The notes under the pieces: generated by a model | What the model was told of the DNA's origin: nothing | Database searches by the model: none | Seen by the model: the letters and a program-made list of their open reading frames with translations, nothing else | Translations under genes and position numbers: made by a program | From: a virus | Virus record (IMG/VR): IMGVR_UViG_3300037247_000353 | Span: 1 to 64,000 of that record | Direction: 5' to 3' (one strand) | Length of the DNA stretch: 64,000 bases | In this document: positions 24,621 to 33,665 of the stretch, one piece after another | How the letters are laid out: each line of letters begins with the position of its first letter | How positions within the stretch are numbered: the stretch's first letter is position 1

Positions 24621-25821
24621 AGCGACTAATTTCACTCCTTAGTCTTGTGATAGGATGTGTATGTATCCCTGTAACTTTATTCTTTAACACATTGATTTGT
24701 CTAATAGTTTCATCTTCACCACCATGGCGCATACCTATACCAATAATCAAATCACCTTCAGCAGCCTTACCTGTACGACTGTTCTCAAACTGATCTAAGG
24801 TAACATTTAACTTACCCTCAGCCTCCGCAGACAACTGAGAAATGGCTATAGGAGCTACGTTAAACCGCTTCCCAAGCTCCCTGGTGCGTATGTATATTTC
24901 TCGTAGCCTTTCATGCGTTCCATTAAATGTTCCTGCAATTTCCACCTTATCAAGCTGATCAATTACCACAATATCTGGTTGAAATTCTTCCACATATCCC
25001 TCAATCTGAGGTATAGTTAGGGTAACTGCATCATAAATCTTTAAATTAGTACGAAGAAGCCCACATTGTCTTTTTGTATCCTCTACTGTAGCTTGTATTT
25101 CAGAGAATGTTTTACCCGTTAAGGCAGAAACTAATCTAATCTTAGTTCGTACTGCTGGTTCTTCATTAATAAACGCAGCAACCTTAGCGCCCTGCTGTAA
25201 AAAACCTCCTGGGGCAGCCACAAGAGATATCCACATAGCTGATTTACCTACCTCTGGCCTTGCTCCAATGATAGTAAAAATACCTGGGCCAATACCACCG
25301 ACTACTGATTGAAGTTCCACCAAATTGAACCTATATTTAGTTGTGTGTTTTACTAGCTCTATAAGTTCTTCAATATCTGCTGTTACCTCTACAACCTCTG
25401 TTTGTAATGGCGTATTCTTTTCTAGTTTGGCGATAAGATGTTTTAATTCAGGGATTTGTGCTACATCACCTTCTATTAGCTCTAGGGAAGCACTAGCTAT
25501 TTGCCTGCCCATTTCTTTTCTATAAAGCCCCAATAAAATATCTGCAATAAGTTCTTTCTTAGGTAGCGCAACCTCTTTAAGTTCAGTAATTAAAAACTCT
25601 ATATTCATTTTTGCAGCAGTTGTTAAAGTTGGATTATTCTCCTTATATAACATAAAGATTTCATCTTCACTTAAATCAGTTTTATATTTTTTATGCGCTT
25701 CTACAATAGTTTCATATAATCTATTCAATCCTTCTGGAAACATGGCCCTTAAAAGCCGACACTCGTGCTCCTTGAAGAACTCATAATTTAGCAGAAGTTT
25801 TAATAATTGTTTTTCAATCAT
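24610..25821 (-). CDS. Replicative DNA helicase, DnaB-like
   Basis: 403 residues. A helical N-terminal ~170 residues precedes a RecA-type ATPase: Walker A GARPEVGKSA (~192-201), Walker B PDIVVIDQLDKV (~288-299), a sensor region IAISQLSAEAEG and an arginine/DnaB motif 4-like end (NVLKNKVTGI). Unwinds DNA ahead of the phage polymerase using ATP, with the primase at 31.2-32.1 kb supplied separately. Confidence 0.85.
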   Translation of the reverse strand: MIEKQLLKLLLNYEFFKEHECRLLRAMFPEGLNRLYETIVEAHKKYKTDLSEDEIFMLYKENNPTLTTAAKMNIEFLITELKEVALPKKELIADILLGLYRKEMGRQIASASLELIEGDVAQIPELKHLIAKLEKNTPLQTEVVEVTADIEELIELVKHTTKYRFNLVELQSVVGGIGPGIFTIIGARPEVGKSAMWISLVAAPGGFLQQGAKVAAFINEEPAVRTKIRLVSALTGKTFSEIQATVEDTKRQCGLLRTNLKIYDAVTLTIPQIEGYVEEFQPDIVVIDQLDKVEIAGTFNGTHERLREIYIRTRELGKRFNVAPIAISQLSAEAEGKLNVTLDQFENSRTGKAAEGDLIIGIGMRHGGEDETIRQINVLKNKVTGIHTHPITRLRSEISRYEN

Positions 25822-26002
25822 AGCTATCTTCTTGTTTTATTTTTTTATACATAAATGAATAGGTATCAATTACCTGGCTATCAGACATAATTGGTAAATC
25901 ATCTAAATCATCATAAAAATAAAGTTCATCTGGTGTCGGTATTTTATGGCCACTAGATGTTGTTGGTATTCTCCATGGATGATTCCCTTTTGGTTTTTTC
26001 AT
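25814..26002 (-). CDS. Small hypothetical protein (62 aa)
   Basis: Pro/Asp-rich (PTPDELYFYDDLDDLP), ending near the helicase start with an 8-nt overlap. No family recognised; translation inferred from the overlap and codon use. Confidence 0.5.
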   Translation of the reverse strand: MKKPKGNHPWRIPTTSSGHKIPTPDELYFYDDLDDLPIMSDSQVIDTYSFMYKKIKQEDSYD

Positions 26003-26016
26003 TATAGACCCTTTTC

Positions 26017-26217
26017 TTATTCTTGTTTGTATTCATAATAATTTTCAAGCTGTATGCTTTTATCTATTAGCACCATTCTTAAAAATTCATTAATATTTGT
26101 TGGATAACTAGAGAAATAATGAAGTCTAGTTTTTACTATTCCAGTACGTATTTGTAAAGTGGCAACAGGAGTCCAAGTTGTTGTACAATTCGTGAAACTA
26201 TACAAATTACTCGGCAT
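26017..26217 (-). CDS. Small hypothetical protein (66 aa)
   Basis: Start at ATG 26217 with GGTGAT upstream; an earlier ATG at 26229 lies in the preceding gene. Thr/Tyr-rich N-terminus (MPSNLYSFTNCTTTW), possibly beta. No family recognised. Confidence 0.5.
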   Translation of the reverse strand: MPSNLYSFTNCTTTWTPVATLQIRTGIVKTRLHYFSSYPTNINEFLRMVLIDKSIQLENYYEYKQE

Positions 26218-26428
26218 AACTATCACCATTAGTATATTTTATATGTAATCCTTGTATTAAAGCATACCACATAATAAAACTTTGTAATTCCTCTTCATGA
26301 GATAGGTAAATTGTTTTTGGTTTATTTATCCCTTTATATTTTGCGTCTTGAAGGAGCTTGTAAAATATAGAATACGCCATCTGCTCTTCTTGGGTTGTTC
26401 CAAACTTTAAGTCATTTCTGTTAGACAT
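26207..26428 (-). CDS. Small hypothetical protein (73 aa)
   Basis: Reads MSNRNDLKFGTTQEEQMAY, with a helical core SFIMWYALIQGLHI. Start may also be ATG 26434. Overlaps both neighbours. No family recognised. Confidence 0.5.
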   Translation of the reverse strand: MSNRNDLKFGTTQEEQMAYSIFYKLLQDAKYKGINKPKTIYLSHEEELQSFIMWYALIQGLHIKYTNGDSYAE

Positions 26429-26771
26429 CAGCATATTTTGTCTCTTTATTTATTAAATCTAATGTCCAACCTAGGGGATAATTACCAATCATAGGATAGC
26501 CCTCTAAGCGTGTTGAACGAAGATTTCTACTATATTTGATAACATCAGTGTTATTACCTTTACTTTTTAAAGAAATAGTTACCATATTAATTATATTAGT
26601 AATTGCTCTTAAGTCTTTAGCTTTTGCTACATATGTTGTCGCTCTTTTTATACTTATTATACTATAAGGATGTGTGCTACCTGTTAAATAATCATAAATA
26701 TAAAAAAGAGTACTGGACTCATGATTAACAGCACATACAAATTCTCCAATAGAAAATCTTGGTTTACTCAT
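26421..26771 (-). CDS. Hypothetical protein (116 aa)
   Basis: N-terminus FSIGEFVCAVNHESSTLFYI resembles the small barrel-like F-x-I-G-D/E-x-V opening also found at 26771 and 30931; the rest is basic. Overlaps the next start by 1 nt. Function unknown. Confidence 0.55.
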   Translation of the reverse strand: MSKPRFSIGEFVCAVNHESSTLFYIYDYLTGSTHPYSIISIKRATTYVAKAKDLRAITNIINMVTISLKSKGNNTDVIKYSRNLRSTRLEGYPMIGNYPLGWTLDLINKETKYADV

Positions 26772-27010
26772 TATGATCTCTCTATTAATCTATGTTTTAC
26801 ATATTCTAAAATATTTTCTGGGTCTGGATATATCTCTAATTCTTTTTTCTCAAATAGAAAATCCCTATCAGTAGTTTTATCTGTAAACCCACTATCTAAT
26901 TTTACTCTATAATACATTCCTCCTTTAGTTATAGTTCCAATCTTATAAAATGTACAAGAAGGGCTGCATCCATTTGGTAATATTTTAACTCTATCTCCCA
27001 CATGAAACAT
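26771..27010 (-). CDS. Small barrel-like protein (79 aa)
   Basis: MFHVGDRVKILPNGCSPSC opening followed by TITKGGMYYRVKLDSG is the pattern of KOW/SH3-like small beta barrels; then an acidic helix. Follows the glutamyl-tRNA synthetase gene by 3 nt. Possible RNA or protein-binding adaptor. Confidence 0.55.
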   Translation of the reverse strand: MFHVGDRVKILPNGCSPSCTFYKIGTITKGGMYYRVKLDSGFTDKTTDRDFLFEKKELEIYPDPENILEYVKHRLIERS

Positions 27011-27013
27011 AAT

Positions 27014-27886
27014 CTAAATCCTATTATATTTTTTATTAAACCATTTTAGTTTTTGCTCATCAACATTGGCTTGACTATTTCTCATTCGTCCTTGAGTTAA
27101 GAACATTTCTACTGCTCTTTCTTTTGAGATTAAGCTATTAGCTTTGTTATCCTCATGAGGGCTCCAGCCTAATCTTAAAAGAAAGTTTAACAATGCTTCT
27201 GGATTGTAATCAACATATTGAGAAAGAGAAAAACTACTATCACGTTTACTTAATTTCTTCCCGTCCTTGAAAAGTAACCCAACATGAGCAAATTTAGGTA
27301 GCTTTTGCGCTCTGTCTGGAAAACATTTATTTAGAGCATTCCAAATAGCAATTTGTTTCGGAGTATTTGAGATATGGTCTGTCCCTCTAATGATATAGTT
27401 AATAGTGTGATCCCAATCATCCACCACACTAGCCAACTGATAAGTAGGACTGTTATTAGACACATCCCCCCGTAAGAGAATAAGCCTCTTATCAATTTGC
27501 TCATAATTTGTTTCAGTGATGGGAATATCTCCTGCAATTTCATCATACCATGCCTCCGGGAGTTCAGGATTGTGAAGAGCTATCGCACCATTAGGTAATC
27601 TTATTGCTACTTTTTTGTCTAACAAGATTAATGCAAATCCCGTGTATAAATCTATGTATTCACTCTGACAAAACTGTTTATCAAAGTCTAGCCCAAACCA
27701 ACCTATCACAGTAAAGATTGCTTTAGATACAGCCTCCTGATTACGTCTTGCATCCGTATCATCCACCCTAACTAAAAATTTACCACCACTAGCCCTTGCA
27801 GCCAACCAATTAAAATAGGCTGTTCTCATAGTACCTAAATGCATTTCACCAGTGGGTGATGGTGCTATTCTAGTGTTATATACCAT
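27014..27886 (-). CDS. Glutamyl-tRNA synthetase catalytic core, no anticodon-binding domain
   Basis: 290 residues against ~470 in bacterial GltX. The Rossmann core is intact: APSPTGEMHLGT (HIGH motif, 8-19), VRVDDTD (39-45), IIRGTDHISNTPKQI (165-179), DGKKLSKRD (KMSKS, 208-216) and the stem-contact region to KWFNKKYNRI at the C-terminus, exactly where the alpha-helical anticodon-binding domain normally begins. KLSKR and the Glu-type RGTDH segment argue for a GluRS rather than GluQ-RS. Expected reaction: ATP-dependent glutamylation of a tRNA acceptor end without reading the anticodon. Starts by TAATG coupling. A tRNA-Glu-like RNA is encoded 8.4 kb upstream in the same transcription direction. 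Confidence 0.85.
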   Translation of the reverse strand: MVYNTRIAPSPTGEMHLGTMRTAYFNWLAARASGGKFLVRVDDTDARRNQEAVSKAIFTVIGWFGLDFDKQFCQSEYIDLYTGFALILLDKKVAIRLPNGAIALHNPELPEAWYDEIAGDIPITETNYEQIDKRLILLRGDVSNNSPTYQLASVVDDWDHTINYIIRGTDHISNTPKQIAIWNALNKCFPDRAQKLPKFAHVGLLFKDGKKLSKRDSSFSLSQYVDYNPEALLNFLLRLGWSPHEDNKANSLISKERAVEMFLTQGRMRNSQANVDEQKLKWFNKKYNRI

Positions 27887-28101
27887 TATTCAACCTTTTT
27901 ATTTAATAGCACAACTTTCACTAAATTATGCATATCTTGTATAATTTCTATATAGTTCATCCTTTGAAGGAATGATAATTCATCACACTTTACTCTCCAT
28001 CCAGTAATTAATTCATTTTCCTTATATATTTTTCCTTGTATATAATCCTTTTGATATTGCACAGAAAGCGTAAATGTCCTAAGCACAATAAAATATTTCA
28101 T
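27886..28101 (-). CDS. Small hypothetical protein (71 aa)
   Basis: Coupled to both neighbours (ATGA and TAATG). Its layout, an N-terminal strand block, then G-x-x-Y/W, then SFLQRMNYIEIIQDM and a hydrophobic tail, resembles the next upstream protein (SLIQRIKYLIRDGWV), suggesting a tandem paralogous pair. No known family. Confidence 0.6.
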   Translation of the reverse strand: MKYFIVLRTFTLSVQYQKDYIQGKIYKENELITGWRVKCDELSFLQRMNYIEIIQDMHNLVKVVLLNKKVE

Positions 28102-28349
28102 TTGATTGACTCATTAAATAATACACACTTTATTAAATCTTCTATATTTTTAGGCTCAGTTATTGTAACCCACCCATCTCTAATAAGATACTTTATTCGC
28201 TGTATTAAAGACATTCCCGGACAAGTAGTATTTAAATCCACAAATTCTAATGCGGATTGACAATATATAGTCCCTGGTTGAAACCACACATAAGATCTAT
28301 CACTTAATTTTTTTAAATAGAATGCGCGTCTAGGGGTAAAAAATAACAT
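28098..28349 (-). CDS. Small hypothetical protein (83 aa)
   Basis: Begins MLFFTPRRAFYLKKLSDRSY and contains SLIQRIKYLIRDGWVTI, similar to SFLQRMNYIEI of its downstream neighbour. Directly follows the polymerase. No known family. Confidence 0.6.
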   Translation of the reverse strand: MLFFTPRRAFYLKKLSDRSYVWFQPGTIYCQSALEFVDLNTTCPGMSLIQRIKYLIRDGWVTITEPKNIEDLIKCVLFNESIK

Positions 28350-30487
28350 CAGCCAATCTCTTCTTTAACAACAGTTTCTAAATTTAATAAATTTGTTCCG
28401 CGCTTTATTTCAATCATCAGGGGGGTATCAAGCTCTATATCGTACCTTCTTTTTAACGCCGCAGGAATCTGTCTATGAGATTCAAGAATTAAATCTCGTA
28501 CAAGATCTAGTTCATCTGGATGTGTATCAATTACTCCATCATCATGGGTTGTAAGACATAACAAAGATTTTGGTTTATATTCTTGCCAAAGATACCATAA
28601 TTCAATTAACCATACTGGTACTATATCTGCTGTGGCAAACCCTTGAACTGGATAATTCTTAATTTGTGTTGCGTTAGTTGATGTTCCCCATTTAGTACGT
28701 TTAGCATTTGGAAAAGCATACTCTCTACCAGATGGCAACACAATCTTTTTAGTTGTAATTGCTTCAGTTTGTAATCTATCATGCCACCTAGCAATATCTT
28801 CATGCTTCTCTAAAAAGAATTTATAATACGCCCTTTCATTGTCAGTACCAGTAGATCCGCCGTATAAAGGCTTGAAGGTATGGGGTTTAGCATCTTGCCT
28901 AGAGCATTCAATAATATCTGCTGTAACTTGATGTGCATCAACTTTATTTTTAATATCTTCACGTCCTGCTTTATCATTAGCTAAAAATACCGCTGTTCGA
29001 TACTCTAATTGACCTTGATCTGCATCTGTTAATACACCCCCATCAAACCGCGATATAAACACTTTTCTAATGGGAAATGTATGTACTCTTGGTTGGTTTT
29101 GAAGATTAGGACTCCTACTCGTTAAGCGTGCAGTTGCTGCTACGCATTGTAAGTATTGTTGATGTAATATATCATCTTCACCAACAGCTTTTTCAATACC
29201 AGCTACAAAAGTGTTTAAATACGTCTCAATTGCATTTAATCGTGTCACCCCAACAAAAAATTCCTTTTCCGGCCCTAAAGAACTTTGAGCTAAATATTCT
29301 AACGTTTCTTTACTTGTTCTAAACCCACCCGCTGTTGTTTCATATGATCCACGAGGAATCTTTTTAAATCCTGCAATCTGTGCAAGTTGTTGATAAATAA
29401 TTCCAACTCCATTACAATCTCTACATGATGTAAGCTTTTTGGCAGCTTCACCAGTTTTATTAATTTTTCTGGATTTTCCTGCGCCCTGGCAAGCAGGGCA
29501 TTGGTTCGCAGTAGTTCTGTATATAGGGCATGTGTATCTTTTAACATAGTGTACAAACTCCTTTTCCTTCATTCGGGTTCGGTATTTCTGCCGAACTGTG
29601 GTGCCTGTTTGTTCTATCCCAATATTAAATATTCTCTTCCAAACAGGTTTATCAGTTACCTTACGACTGTAAATTAATTGAGAAAGCTGTTCAGGACTGT
29701 CTAAATTAATTGGTGTATCTCCCATAACATTAGCTACCATTTTTCCTAGTTTATTTTTCAATACTATTTGTTCTTTTAAATACTCTTTCTTAACTTTTCT
29801 AAGGGCCTTTTTATCTATTTTAATTCCATTACCTTCCATATCAATTAATACTTTTGTGTACTCATTCATCATTTTTATAGTTGGAATTAATCCTTTATTT
29901 TCTTTCTTTTTAAGTTCTTCTTGTTGCTCTAACCAAAGACATAAAAGAGCGTCAATATCACTTATATTATATTCAGAAAGAATTTCAAATGGAACATTTT
30001 CCATACTAATATTTTTATCTAGGTATTCTTGTATCAAATCAGCCCTTTTAGTTGCACTTAAATTATACTGTCTACCAAGTGCTTCTAATGATATGGCCTT
30101 TTTTATTCCTCTATTTAAAACATATTGTCGTATCATAGTACAATCAATATCACAAACATATTTAAACCCACTTTCCCACAACCACGCCAAATCAAACTTC
30201 GTATTGTGACAGACTAATAAAGATGTATTATCAAGAATTTTTTGAATTTCTTCTTTACTTTGTAATTGCTCTTTAACAAAAACAGGCTGTAATTCATGAT
30301 AAAATAATCGAAATTGAATTTTTATCTCAGTTTGAGACATTTTTAAATAGTATTTTAGAATATTACTTAATGAAAGCGATAGATATGCAACACTTACAAG
30401 TTTATTTTTAGGATTATACGGACTCGGATCTTTTTTCCCATTAATAACTTGATAGGTTGTTTCACAATCTAAGAATGTTATGGTCAT
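28349..30487 (-). CDS. polA: DNA polymerase, family A, with zinc-binding insertion
   Basis: 712 residues. 3'-5' exonuclease motifs: LDCETTY (D-x-E, ~6-12), HNTKFDLAWLW and YNISDIDAL. Polymerase motifs: A as TDADQGQLEYR (~480), B as KPLYGG with downstream ERAYY, and C as THDDGVID (~660). No 5'-3' exonuclease domain, as in T7-type polymerases. An insertion at roughly residues 325-380 carries DnaJ-style Cys repeats, CPACQGAG and CRDCNGVG, predicted to bind zinc. Overlaps the Fic gene by 4 nt. Confidence 0.93.
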   Translation of the reverse strand: MTITFLDCETTYQVINGKKDPSPYNPKNKLVSVAYLSLSLSNILKYYLKMSQTEIKIQFRLFYHELQPVFVKEQLQSKEEIQKILDNTSLLVCHNTKFDLAWLWESGFKYVCDIDCTMIRQYVLNRGIKKAISLEALGRQYNLSATKRADLIQEYLDKNISMENVPFEILSEYNISDIDALLCLWLEQQEELKKKENKGLIPTIKMMNEYTKVLIDMEGNGIKIDKKALRKVKKEYLKEQIVLKNKLGKMVANVMGDTPINLDSPEQLSQLIYSRKVTDKPVWKRIFNIGIEQTGTTVRQKYRTRMKEKEFVHYVKRYTCPIYRTTANQCPACQGAGKSRKINKTGEAAKKLTSCRDCNGVGIIYQQLAQIAGFKKIPRGSYETTAGGFRTSKETLEYLAQSSLGPEKEFFVGVTRLNAIETYLNTFVAGIEKAVGEDDILHQQYLQCVAATARLTSRSPNLQNQPRVHTFPIRKVFISRFDGGVLTDADQGQLEYRTAVFLANDKAGREDIKNKVDAHQVTADIIECSRQDAKPHTFKPLYGGSTGTDNERAYYKFFLEKHEDIARWHDRLQTEAITTKKIVLPSGREYAFPNAKRTKWGTSTNATQIKNYPVQGFATADIVPVWLIELWYLWQEYKPKSLLCLTTHDDGVIDTHPDELDLVRDLILESHRQIPAALKRRYDIELDTPLMIEIKRGTNLLNLETVVKEEIG

Positions 30488-30927
30488 TGATTTGCTTCTA
30501 AAGTTTGATAGTAGAAACTATGTAAAAACCCGAGTGGGGCTTTACCACCAATTTGCCAAAGCCATAAGGCCCTACCAGAGCGCCCGTTGCCATCCGTGAA
30601 TGGATGAAGTTGCTCGTAAGCTAAATGGGTTTGGTAAGAGTTTGAAGAGCGATTTGGATGAATACTATGTAATAAAACTTCTAATTGTTTTTCAATTTGT
30701 GGGCCGCCCGCCGGTGGGTAGAAGCTTCCTACGCGAACATCAAGCCCTGAACGGGCTCTAAGTATTGCTCCTGGTTGTATAATTGATACAAAGGCTTCAA
30801 GGTCTCTTACTGTAATCTCTTTATTCGCTAAAAGAACCTCATGCGCTGCTATTTCTTCTTGGGTTGGATTTCTATTTATCCCTTCAATTCTATTACTTTC
30901 TGTTATAAAATCTTTAAGAGTCCACAT
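30484..30927 (-). CDS. Fic-family protein (AMPylase-type)
   Basis: 147 residues, a compact Fic core. The catalytic motif HPFTDGNGRSGR (~111-122) is complete: His base, Asp for metal, GNGR for phosphates. An N-terminal SNRIEG (11-16) matches the inhibitory motif (S/T)-x-x-x-E-(G/N), so it may be auto-inhibited. Predicted to transfer AMP or another nucleotide moiety to a target hydroxyl, possibly a host protein. Lies between polymerase and primase genes. Confidence 0.85.
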   Translation of the reverse strand: MWTLKDFITESNRIEGINRNPTQEEIAAHEVLLANKEITVRDLEAFVSIIQPGAILRARSGLDVRVGSFYPPAGGPQIEKQLEVLLHSIHPNRSSNSYQTHLAYEQLHPFTDGNGRSGRALWLWQIGGKAPLGFLHSFYYQTLEANQ

Positions 30928-30930
30928 AAT

Positions 30931-31248
30931 CTACTCCATAGTTGGTAGAGTTGAAGTTATAGTCTTAAACTGCTCAACAGTCATTCTTTTATTCCATTCT
31001 AACATTGCAACAATAAATCTACCAAGAGAAAATTCTTTTTCAAGAAGATCTGCATTAATAGTCCATGAGCGCCCATCATGTAATTTTGTGCAACACATTA
31101 ATCGATATCCAGGGTTTGTGTGAATCTCAATAATTTTAACAGGCATAAAAGGAAAATAATGACAGTACAAACAAAAATGCCCTTTATAGCTCCCATTACT
31201 CCAATTACCACGAAACACAAAATAGGCCGTATCCCCTATATTAAACAT
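30931..31248 (-). CDS. Hypothetical protein (105 aa), barrel-like N-terminus
   Basis: Begins MFNIGDTAYFVFRG, the same F-x-I-G-D opening as small barrel proteins at 26.4-27.0 kb, followed by Cys/Tyr-rich HFCLYCHYFPF. Start at ATG 31248, with the reductase-type CGGAG site upstream. Function unknown. Confidence 0.6.
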   Translation of the reverse strand: MFNIGDTAYFVFRGNWSNGSYKGHFCLYCHYFPFMPVKIIEIHTNPGYRLMCCTKLHDGRSWTINADLLEKEFSLGRFIVAMLEWNKRMTVEQFKTITSTLPTME

Positions 31249-32065
31249 CAAATAATCTCCGTATCTCTTCTGAATTATAGCACTTTAAATCTTCTGTTAA
31301 AAGATGAATAGTTGTTGGCCTATAATATTGCAATTCTTTCTGCATACTAAGTGCTAATTTAGAGGCATCTTTATCTAATGCAATAATGAATCTCTCATAT
31401 TGTAAAAACTCTTTTAAATAATTAGCCTGTAAAAAAGTCCCTAATAAGGCTGCACTATCACAATAGGCACTGGCTGCACAAGCAGAACAACAATCTTCAA
31501 CAATAATTAAAGTTTTATATATTGGATCTTGTTTATGCCTATTCGTTGGACAAATAAATGCCTGAGAAGATTTTCCGTAACGTCTCCATTTTGGAGCGCC
31601 TCCTTTTGTAAGCCTTTTCCCAACAGCATCAATAGGTACCCCAGTAGATAAATCCCAAATCATAAAAACAATTCTATCATCGTATGGATCATAGCGAATA
31701 TCTGCCAAATCCTCCCTGTAGGCATCCCAACAGTTATTATCATGCAAAAATTTATTAATTCTTTCTCGTCCAACTGTTTCTGGTATAAAAATAAATCTAT
31801 CTAATGAGAAACTACTGTTAGATTTCTTATTTACAACAACTTCAAACTCTCTTTTTAAACTTTCTGTGCTAATATCTGTTTGTCTTCTACCCTTAAGTTT
31901 ACAAGAAGCTTTAAAACAATAAAATAATATTACGGTACCTAAATTAGTTACACTAAAAGTATTTTTACCCCCACAACTTGGACAATCCATACGCCTACTT
32001 GTTTGAGGCTCTGGAATATCTTTAAGAAGATGTTGTAATTTTATTTCTGATTCTATTAAGTTCAT
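31241..32065 (-). CDS. DNA primase (zinc ribbon plus TOPRIM)
   Basis: About 274 residues from ATG 32065; ATG 32095 would add ten. N-terminal zinc ribbon CPSCGGKN ... CFKASCK (~28-57) and a TOPRIM core with IVEDCCSACAAS (catalytic Glu region) and FIIALDKDAS (D-x-D, ~230) match the T7 gp4A primase half. Makes primers; its helicase partner is separate (24610-25821). Overlaps the peptidase gene by about 44 nt. Confidence 0.85.
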   Translation of the reverse strand: MNLIESEIKLQHLLKDIPEPQTSRRMDCPSCGGKNTFSVTNLGTVILFYCFKASCKLKGRRQTDISTESLKREFEVVVNKKSNSSFSLDRFIFIPETVGRERINKFLHDNNCWDAYREDLADIRYDPYDDRIVFMIWDLSTGVPIDAVGKRLTKGGAPKWRRYGKSSQAFICPTNRHKQDPIYKTLIIVEDCCSACAASAYCDSAALLGTFLQANYLKEFLQYERFIIALDKDASKLALSMQKELQYYRPTTIHLLTEDLKCYNSEEIRRLFDV

Positions 32066-33665
32066 TTTGTACATCCGGGTATGTGTCATAACCAAGATAA
32101 AACCAATTATCTTTAAAGAATTTAATACTTTGTATAATTATGGCTGAAATATCATCAGAATCAAAATTAGCTTCCTCTACTAGTGTTGTATTAACAACAA
32201 GAATATTTGCTAATATCTCCTTTATTGTTGAAAATAGCTGTCCCATGCTGAAAGAAGTATCATCATATTTAGAGAAATCCTCCCATGCCCATTTTAATAT
32301 TTCTGCGTAATCAGAAACTTCAATTGTGTATAGCGCCGAATGATCGTTATAAATTTGAAAGTTCCTATTAGTTAACATAATCAATGTGTTATATAATTCT
32401 TTTTGTTTGCTCCCAAGATCACCAGTGTCTGTTTTAGACTCAGGGATTACAGCAGGAAGGGTTTTATCTTTAGACTGCTGTTTTAATAGGGCATTTTCCT
32501 TTAACAAATCTAAAATAGCTTGTTGTAATTCAAAGGCAGATTTTGTTTGTTCAATATATTGTCTAATTAGCCGCCGCATACCTACCTCACTACATGAGTT
32601 AATAAGACCCTTAGAAAGCACCCAAGGAGGAAGTTTATTGGAGTCAGTATTATAATTTATATCTTTATAAGACGTGTATTTTCCAATAGATGTCACATTG
32701 TCTCTAGGCCAGCCTGTACCATACACAGGAGGGGCTTTATATAATGATCTTTCAGTTGGAAGATCCTCCCAATCAACTTTTATTAGGGCAGGTGTTAATA
32801 TAGTAGTAAGCCAAGCAGTATTTAAGCATTCTTCAGAGCTATGTTGACAAAAGTATCCAACAGATAGATTAGTACACTCTGAAATCAAGCCAGTATAATT
32901 TGCAGTATCTGTAAACGTTCCTATTGCCCCTTTAAACCTCCTATTTATTTTATTTGGAGTTATAATTAAGTCCGTTAATTGATCTGCAAACGCATTTACG
33001 AATTTGTGTGAGCAACATACACCCCCCCTTTGTCTATCTATAATATCTAAATAGTCCATTCTATCAAATGCAATAGCTCTTTCTATGCCAGCTACAAGCC
33101 CAGGCTTTCTGTTTCTAATATCGGATGAACCAACCCCGCCAACCTCTTCACCAACATGAAAAATATAAAGTCCAGGTATCTTGGCCCGTATTAAATTAAT
33201 TAAGATAAAAATTCCTGCTTTATCATCAGCACCTAAAGTGGTAGGAGTATACAAATAACGCCCATCTTTATATTCGTTTGTTATACCCCCCCAAACAAAA
33301 CTCTTTTTTGCTCTCTCACTCTCTTGAGCTATAAATAAATCTAATTTTTTAGGTTTACCTTCTAGATCAGTAAAATATCCTTTCCTAAACACCATATCTA
33401 TATGGCAAGAAAACATTGTTGTATGGTTTCCTCCGACTTTAACTATAAGATTGCCTACCCCATCTTTATACATTTTTTGCCCTTTTGGGAGGTATTTTTT
33501 TATGGTGGCTGTTATTGCTTCATATAACGGATGAGGAGCTATGCAGGATAACAGATCATACAGCATAAAGGGTATTATTTTTTCTTTTCTGATTAGTTTA
33601 CAGACTTTTGTATCGGCTTTAGGTAAAAAGCTCTGTTTATTGCGCCAAGGTGTCTTGCTACCCAT
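32022..33665 (-). CDS. M20/M42-like metallopeptidase with C-terminal extension
   Basis: 547 residues. The N-terminal ~290 residues carry a di-zinc aminopeptidase set: FSCHIDMVF (H-x-D, ~81), LGADDKAGI (bridging Asp, ~142), HVGEEVGGVGSSD (catalytic/metal Glu pair, ~165), AFDRMDYLD and a late QHSSEE (~270) for the last His. The ~250-residue C-terminal part is helical and unknown. A cytoplasmic peptidase has no obvious place in a replication operon; peptide recycling or removal of an amino-acid modification are possible. Start by TAATG coupling. Confidence 0.75.
   Translation of the reverse strand: MGSKTPWRNKQSFLPKADTKVCKLIRKEKIIPFMLYDLLSCIAPHPLYEAITATIKKYLPKGQKMYKDGVGNLIVKVGGNHTTMFSCHIDMVFRKGYFTDLEGKPKKLDLFIAQESERAKKSFVWGGITNEYKDGRYLYTPTTLGADDKAGIFILINLIRAKIPGLYIFHVGEEVGGVGSSDIRNRKPGLVAGIERAIAFDRMDYLDIIDRQRGGVCCSHKFVNAFADQLTDLIITPNKINRRFKGAIGTFTDTANYTGLISECTNLSVGYFCQHSSEECLNTAWLTTILTPALIKVDWEDLPTERSLYKAPPVYGTGWPRDNVTSIGKYTSYKDINYNTDSNKLPPWVLSKGLINSCSEVGMRRLIRQYIEQTKSAFELQQAILDLLKENALLKQQSKDKTLPAVIPESKTDTGDLGSKQKELYNTLIMLTNRNFQIYNDHSALYTIEVSDYAEILKWAWEDFSKYDDTSFSMGQLFSTIKEILANILVVNTTLVEEANFDSDDISAIIIQSIKFFKDNWFYLGYDTYPDVQNELNRIRNKITTSS

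Noticed and set aside
27014-27886. GluQ-RS (queuosine tRNA glutamylation) as identity of the short synthetase
   Set aside because: GluQ-RS proteins are similar in length, but the intact DGKKLSKRD and RGTDHISNTPKQI blocks are those of true GluRS; no queuosine pathway genes are seen.
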